Positions 6,366 through 10,526 of a DNA stretch of 10,526 bases are shown piece after piece. Under the pieces are notes generated by a model. That model saw nothing but the letters and a program-made list of their open reading frames with translations, was not told the DNA's origin and did no database searches. The translations under genes and the position numbers were made by a program. Numbering within the stretch: position 1 is the first letter of the stretch; each line of letters opens with the position of its first letter. Source of the stretch: Russula earlei (taxonomy: Eukaryota; Basidiomycota; Agaricomycetes; Russulales; Russulaceae); NCBI GenBank assembly GCA_025769875.1, contig JAGFNK010001343.1, positions 1 through 10,526 on the forward strand, read 5' to 3'.

Positions 6366-8949
6366 ATGTTATCCCGTTTCCGATTGGCTGGCGCATCATC
6401 TGCCCCATCCGCTCCATCCACCGCTTCCGGCCCGAGCGCCCCTTGCGCGACACAATGTTTAAAGTTCACGCATGCCCCTTCAAAGATCATTGCCAATTCT
6501 GGAAAGAGGGGAGATTTTAATTATGACCGGGAGCACAGCGGATACCCCATGGAATGGCCGACAGCAGCCAATTTCGACGCGTGGCACCAGCAAGAAGAAC
6601 TGGCTCATGCAATTGAATTGATTACATCCAGCACCGAGCATGGGCAGGGATGGACAAAAAAAGTTTTCGTCTGTTCCCGCCAACTATCCGGAGGAGCTTC
6701 GCATTATGTAAAGAAGCACCCCGATTGCACACGGAGATCCGAGATCAAGAAGACGGGTTGCCGTTGCTGAATAGTCATCAAATCATATGCGGAGGCGCCT
6801 ACCATTCTTGGAAAATATGCAAGCGAGCATGACCATGAAATTGGAATTGCTAATCTCGCTTACACACAAATGTCACGTGTAGCATGCAATAAAATTAGAT
6901 CCTTGTTGTCAAGGAAGGTTGATCCATGGGAAATAGTAAGTGTGCATTGAATTTATTTTTAATCGCTAACCTAATGAATTGAAAGGTACGTGATATTCAG
7001 GATTCGTCGCCCGATGGCAGCCGAGACCGATTCATCTCGCTTCGGGATGTGAGCCGCATGGCCCGGGAAATTGAAGATAACAATATCAGGCTGCATCCAG
7101 AGGATGCCATCTCCACCAGGCTCTGGTTGGACAGATTGAGAGATGAAAATACAAATGTATTTTACAAAGATAGGCTGCACAGTGCCCCATCTCAGTCAAA
7201 TCTGCAGGAGGATGCATATGTGTTATGCATCCAGACCCCTTTCCAAATGGAGGCATTCCGCCGCCTCGGGAACGGCTTCATCGGTATTGACGCAACTCAT
7301 AATATTACTCAATATCCGGACTTTTTATTATTTACCATGATCGCGTGGGATCACTGAGGACATGGTGCATAATATTTACTAAATGTCAATTTAGCGTGCT
7401 TACCTTTTCCGGATAGGTGTGCCTGTTGCCTGGATGCTGGCATCCAATGGAACAACGGACACAATTTCCTTTTTTGTCCGTTGGGTCAGGGATGCCAGTC
7501 CGGCTATCTGGCCGTCTATTATTATGACAGATCGTGATGCCGCGCAGATTGCCACCCTCAAGATTGCTTATCTGGGAAGTCGGATATGGCTTTGCAAATG
7601 GCACGTGTTGCGCGCGATGCGATCACACTTCAATACAACCGAATTTCCTGATCTGTGGGATAAGATCAAGAGATGGGTACATACAGATGATCAGGCTGAC
7701 TTTCTGCAAATCTGGGAGGAGATCTCCACTGATCCTCAGGTCCCACAAAGTTTTGTGAACTACCTTGGGTGTGAATGGATGCCTGTGGTCCATATGTGGT
7801 CCATGGTTTTCCGGAAAAATTGGCATATCTTTGAGGAAGGGGACACAAATATGTTGATCAAAGCGTATGTGTTCCAACTGATCCAAAGATAAGATGACTT
7901 AATCATTTTTTAGATATCATCATGTCCTCAAATCACACTGGCTCGATGGCAAGCGCAATCGGCGGATCAATTGAATCTTATTTGTGCTAGTGCATTGAAT
8001 GGTGCCGTATTACCAAAACAGGCATGAACATCAGCAAGTCAGGCTTGATGGTCGGGACCTGGCGGCTGACAGGCGTCGGAAACTTTTTGCCCGTGCTGAG
8101 AGCATATCACAAGATTCAATTTTGCAATTTGATGAGATCTGCTTTCATGTTGCTTCACAATCCTGGTCCGGCGAGTTTTACTCAATCGATCTGATGAAGT
8201 CGACTTGTGATTGCACAGATTATCCATGGATTAGATTCTGCAAACACATTGCAGCAATCTACATCCACTTTCCCCACCTCTGTCCTGAAGAGAGCACCCA
8301 AAAAGCTCCCACAGAGAATGCAAATAGATCCCCTGACCCACCATCCCCATCCACCAGGCCAAGGGAGAGCTTAGTATCTCTCTCACAGGAGATCATATCA
8401 TTATCACGCGATCTTGCATCTAGGCTTGAGGATACTAATCAATCAGCGGAGATCGTCAAGGCCGCCCGGGCCGCCAAATACAGTTTGGCAGCCGCAATTA
8501 ATATAATTCAAGGTTTCAAGGTCTTACCCGATAAAGAGGTAATTGTGCCCAATCAGCATACGTGGACGTAGACAGCCAAGCATATGGGTGGCAAACGGGG
8601 CCCAAAACAACGGACCAGTCTCCCCGATGTGCAGGGACTTACAGCGCAAAGCATCAGCATCGCTAAGGGAAAGCGCCACCGTGTTCACGATGATCCGTAC
8701 GCTGGGGGTGAATGGTCGGGCAAGCGCACCAAGCCCGATGCAACATCTGCCACCACGAATGTGCGCACGCGTGCCCTTGGGGAACCGCCGTCTCAAACCC
8801 CCCTCCCTCGGAACCCCCCTTGGAACCCCCCTCCCTCAGATGCCACTGCCTCCCTTGCACCATGTCCCTTCGGACTCGCACTGCCACCTATTCTAGCGGC
8901 CTCATCTTCTGCTGATCCTTACAATAGAAAATCTTTATTTGTATTGTAA
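6366..8949 (+). pseudogene. MULE transposase with FAR1-like and SWIM zinc fingers, broken
   Basis: This encoded the transposase of the surrounding MULE. Exons are 6366-6935, 6986-7364, 7417-7864 and 7914-8949. The GT-AG introns are 6936-6985, 7365-7416 and 7865-7913 (49-52 bp), and all keep frame, for about 810 codons. Domains in order: an Ala/Ser/Pro-rich N-terminus; a FAR1/WRKY-like zinc finger (VFVCSRQ, GCRC, EHDHEIG); the MULE DDE core with the first D in GNGFIGIDATHNIT and the second in PSIIMTDRDAAQ; a WLCKWHVLRA segment; and a SWIM finger CDC-(8)-CKH at about 8206-8244. The tail ends DDPYAGGEWSGKRTKP plus a Pro-rich extension. In-frame stops are TGA 6768-6770, TGA 7355-7357, TGA 7972-7974, TGA 7996-7998 and TAG 8569-8571. 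No frameshift was seen. Where the family, as I recall it, has an acidic residue (TNMLIEA), this copy reads TNMLIKA, so the third catalytic acid may be lost. The ATG at 6366 is the first that opens the conserved frame. Confidence 0.9.
8796..8832 (+). repeat. three short repeats of aacccccct in the MULE gene tail
   Basis: The block aa-C6-t occurs at 8796-8804, 8812-8820 and 8824-8832. In the transposase frame it encodes a proline-rich tail (PLPRNPPWNPPPS). Slippage here would change the C-terminus, so the true stop of the ancestral protein may differ from 8949. Confidence 0.6.
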
Positions 8950-9043
8950 TTTATTTTCAAGATACATAATAAATAAGTCATTAAATAAGTGATTTAGAAA
9001 ATACTTTGGTGTCATTTACACGCATGATTGAAGCCCTGATTAT
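8950..9043. other. AT-rich 3' region of the MULE transposase gene
   Basis: The sequence after the last stop is AT-rich with several taaata and aataaat stretches (around 8966-8990), including aataaa-like words that could serve as polyadenylation signals. It leads directly into the right inverted repeat. Confidence 0.4.
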
Positions 9044-9101
9044 CTTGCCAACCCAATCACCTTTTATAGTAATTTTTGATCATCTAACCACCGCTAAAAG
9101 T
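9044..9101 (-). repeat. MULE terminal inverted repeat, right (58 bp)
   Basis: This is the reverse-complement partner of 6214-6271. It starts cttgccaaccc and ends ccaccgctaaaagt, with the outer 14 bases perfectly paired with the left repeat. Confidence 0.87.
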
Positions 9102-9107
9102 ACGCAA

Positions 9108-9119
9108 CTGACACAGGCA
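9108..9119. repeat. MULE target duplication, right copy (ctgacacaggca)
   Basis: This is an exact repeat of 6195-6206. It is immediately followed by the continuation of the LTR (tgatacaaacg), matching tgatgcaaaca at 722 onward in LTR copy 1. Confidence 0.85.
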
Positions 9120-9188
9120 TGATACAAACGATGCAATCCATAGGTTGGGCCTTCCGGCATCTTCCAGACCCCAAACCACTCGGTAACA
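9108..9188 (+). mobile_element. solo LTR copy 2, 3' part
   Basis: It continues LTR copy 2 after the MULE and is collinear with about 709-790 of copy 1, including the shared block catcttccagaccccaaacc, and ends ggtaaca. The following ttacc gives the right-hand target sequence, sharing ttac with 5651-5654. Confidence 0.87.
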
Positions 9189-9229
9189 TTACCCCTCCTT
9201 CAGATTGGTGGTCCCACACACCAACGATT

Positions 9230-10526
9230 CTAGAATCGAGTGGTGGGGTCAACGCCATCATCATCAAGGGGAGGAGGTGACATGGTGAAGGTGTATTGGC
9301 CTTCTTCTGCTGCCTCATAGGCAGCCAATGCTGAGGCTACTATCACCTCCGACTCCTCAGGGATGGCTGAAGGAGACATGATCTGTGGGAGTCTATCAGA
9401 GTCCCTGGGTAACCTCCTGACCAGAGGTGTGTTGGAGTGGAGAGGGGTTGTAGTGAAAAGTTTTTGAAGGGTCCTGGACCCTTCTCCTTTCGCTACCTGC
9501 AGGATGTGTGGGGGAGCAATGTCCTCCCTCTCCTGGTCAGACTTCCTCTTCTTGCTTGGGTGTGCCAGTTCCCATCCTTGTTGGAAAAGGGCATGATCTG
9601 ATGGGTGTATAGAAATGATGATAGGGAGGCACCAGGCAATGCAAGGCAGCGTCTGCTGCCAGTTGGTCATGGCAATACTGGTGGGGCAGTGGACAATACT
9701 TGTTAAAATGTCCTACCTCTCCACAGTACTTGCATTGGTTCCTCTTCCTCCTCCTGTCTATCATGTTCAGTTGCTGAGGTTCTGGAATGAACTCAGCTGT
9801 GCAGTAGATGCTTCTCCACTGCTGCTATAGGAGTGGTAATAGATGGAGCTCTGGGAGGAAGGGTTTGGCGATGCTTCTGATCCTGTCCCTCCTCAAAGGC
9901 GCATGTCAGACATGGTTTGGAGGATGTCAATCTCATCTTCTGAATACCCTTGCACAGTTGTAGGTGCAGGGCTGGCTGGTACTGGTTCTGGGGTAGGGGT
10001 ATCATACCCCTGAGCAATGTCTGCTAAAGGCAGCTGAGGGACAAAGATGGGTAAAGGGGGAATAGGCTGTCCAGTCCAGTAGTTGGTGAGGAGTTCTTCA
10101 GCCCATACACCTGGAGGGGTTTCTCCCTGGCTACAGCCCGCTTCAATGAACTCCCAGCAACGTGAGTGTACTTTGGCTGCTGCCATCCTCTCCTTGGCTT
10201 TGGCCCTGCCTCTCTCTACTCCTTGCTTCTCAGCCAGGTATTTACCTAGCTTGTAGCACAGTTGTTTCTCTTCTTCTTTGAGCACCTTGTAGTTAGCTTC
10301 CAACATTTCTTGCTGGGTGTAGAGGTGGTCTAAACGGTAGAGCTCTGCCTGCAGCCCATAGTTGCCTAGCAGGTAGAGGGTTTGTCTCCAGCGCCCATCG
10401 AACTGCTTCTCTGTTTCAAAGCAGTCTAGATCATGTTCATCTTGGCCATAGTTATAAAGGATGTAACAAGGGGTGGCCTGGAGGATCTCGCCATAATCTC
10501 CATGGCCTTCTCTGTTCTTCCCCCTT
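9230..10526 (-). pseudogene. CCHC zinc-knuckle protein gene, broken and 5'-truncated by the window
   Basis: The gene reads leftward and enters at the window's right edge. The first part (9893-10526) is open throughout. It has a Tyr/Leu-rich segment (RWRQTLYLLGNYGLQAELY), a charged likely coiled coil (KVLKEEEKQL through KAKERMAAAK), a Trp-containing helix and a Pro/Thr-rich linker, and ends SEDEIDILQTMSDMRL. A second frame covers 9793 to about 9910. A third (9537 to about 9824) has a basic stretch DRRRKRN and a classical zinc knuckle CKYCGEVGHFNKYC (about 9693-9734, CX2CX4HX4C), then CPFPTRMGTGTPK. The last part (9230 to about 9560) reads KKRKSDQERE to the stop. Near 9554 one surplus C explains the last frame change. 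Clear GT-AG introns are not visible at the others, so indels are likely. Knuckles like this occur in retroelement Gag and in lineage-specific fungal proteins, and no reverse transcriptase is present to decide. Function unknown. Confidence 0.65.
9693..9734 (-). other. zinc knuckle motif CX2CX4HX4C
   Basis: The translated motif CKYCGEVGHFNKYC has all four zinc ligands at canonical spacing and follows a basic patch, as in nucleic-acid-binding knuckles. It is the best-preserved part of the surrounding broken gene. Confidence 0.85.

Larger units (their letters stand above)
6207..9107 (+). mobile_element. Mutator-like DNA transposon (MULE), 2.9 kb, inserted in LTR copy 2
   Basis: The element is bounded by a 12-bp direct repeat and long inverted repeats, interrupts an otherwise collinear LTR, and carries one transposase gene that fills most of its length on the plus strand. 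The outer few bases (gcttttg at the left, tacgcaa at the right) do not pair well, so the inverted repeats proper begin with acttttagcggtgg at 6214 and its complement ending at 9101. It is structurally complete but its transposase is broken, so it could move only with help from another copy. It is markedly richer in CpG than its surroundings (17 CG in 6361-6600 by my count), as expected for a younger insertion. Confidence 0.9.

Noticed and set aside
8524..8887. Overlapping minus-strand and alternate-frame open frames at the 3' end of the MULE gene
   Set aside because: The transposase frame continues in phase past the TAG at 8569 with the expected basic tail, so the other frames are shadows in GC-rich DNA.
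6366..8949. TGA recoding in the MULE gene (four of five stops are TGA)
   Set aside because: The TGA codons appear to replace different residues (Arg at 6768, Trp at 7355), and a TAG is also present. Ordinary transition mutations explain them better than a changed code or selenocysteine.
169..9188. The two LTRs as the ends of one retrotransposon with internal region 791-5654
   Set aside because: Each LTR has its own, different target duplication. There is no primer-binding site after the first or polypurine tract before the second, and the DNA between holds a Harbinger gene and a P450 relic instead of Gag-Pol.
1..10526. A new defence, CRISPR or biosynthetic system
   Set aside because: I looked for regular spaced repeats, clustered intact genes and RNA genes on both strands and found none. 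Everything recognisable is transposon or decayed gene DNA.

Overview
The window looks like repeat-rich, gene-poor DNA from a filamentous basidiomycete, most likely an Agaricomycete. The reasons are the transposase families present, the very short GT-AG introns (48-63 bp) that can be placed exactly, a fungal-type cytochrome P450 relic, and strong CpG depletion outside the youngest insertion. I see no intact host gene, no RNA gene and no CRISPR or bacterial-type operon. I read it as a transposon graveyard with clear layering, not as a new functional system.

Layout from left to right. A solo LTR (169-790) has a perfect 5-bp target duplication (gaagt). Next is a minus-strand PIF/Harbinger DDE transposase pseudogene (836-2182), with two introns that can be placed, three premature stops and a frameshift in an 8-base homopolymer. 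A 154-bp tandem repeat of about 2.4 copies follows (2463-2831). Then comes a plus-strand cytochrome P450 pseudogene (about 2897-4071) that keeps three introns but ends before the heme-binding loop. The stretch 4072-5654 has no confident gene. It holds a faint possible gene fragment (4709-5038) and a strikingly G-poor tract (about 5090-5460).

A second solo LTR of the same family (5655-6206 plus 9108-9188) is split by a 2.9-kb Mutator-like element (MULE, 6207-9107) with 58-bp terminal inverted repeats and a 12-bp flanking direct repeat. The MULE carries a four-exon transposase gene (6366-8949) with a FAR1-like zinc finger at its N-terminus, a DDE core and a SWIM zinc finger. Five nonsense codons inactivate it, and no frameshift was seen. 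The right end (9230-10526, minus) holds a broken CCHC zinc-knuckle gene that runs off the window.

Order of events: the second LTR came in, recombined to a solo LTR or arrived before doing so, and was then hit by the MULE. The first LTR landed just beyond the 3' end of the Harbinger transposase gene. CpG sites differ between the two LTR copies mostly as CG versus TG/CA, and the 4081-5040 flank has only four CpGs, whereas the MULE is CpG-rich. This fits methylation-driven (or RIP-like) decay of older repeats and a younger age for the MULE. All family assignments come from reading motifs by eye; no database search was possible.
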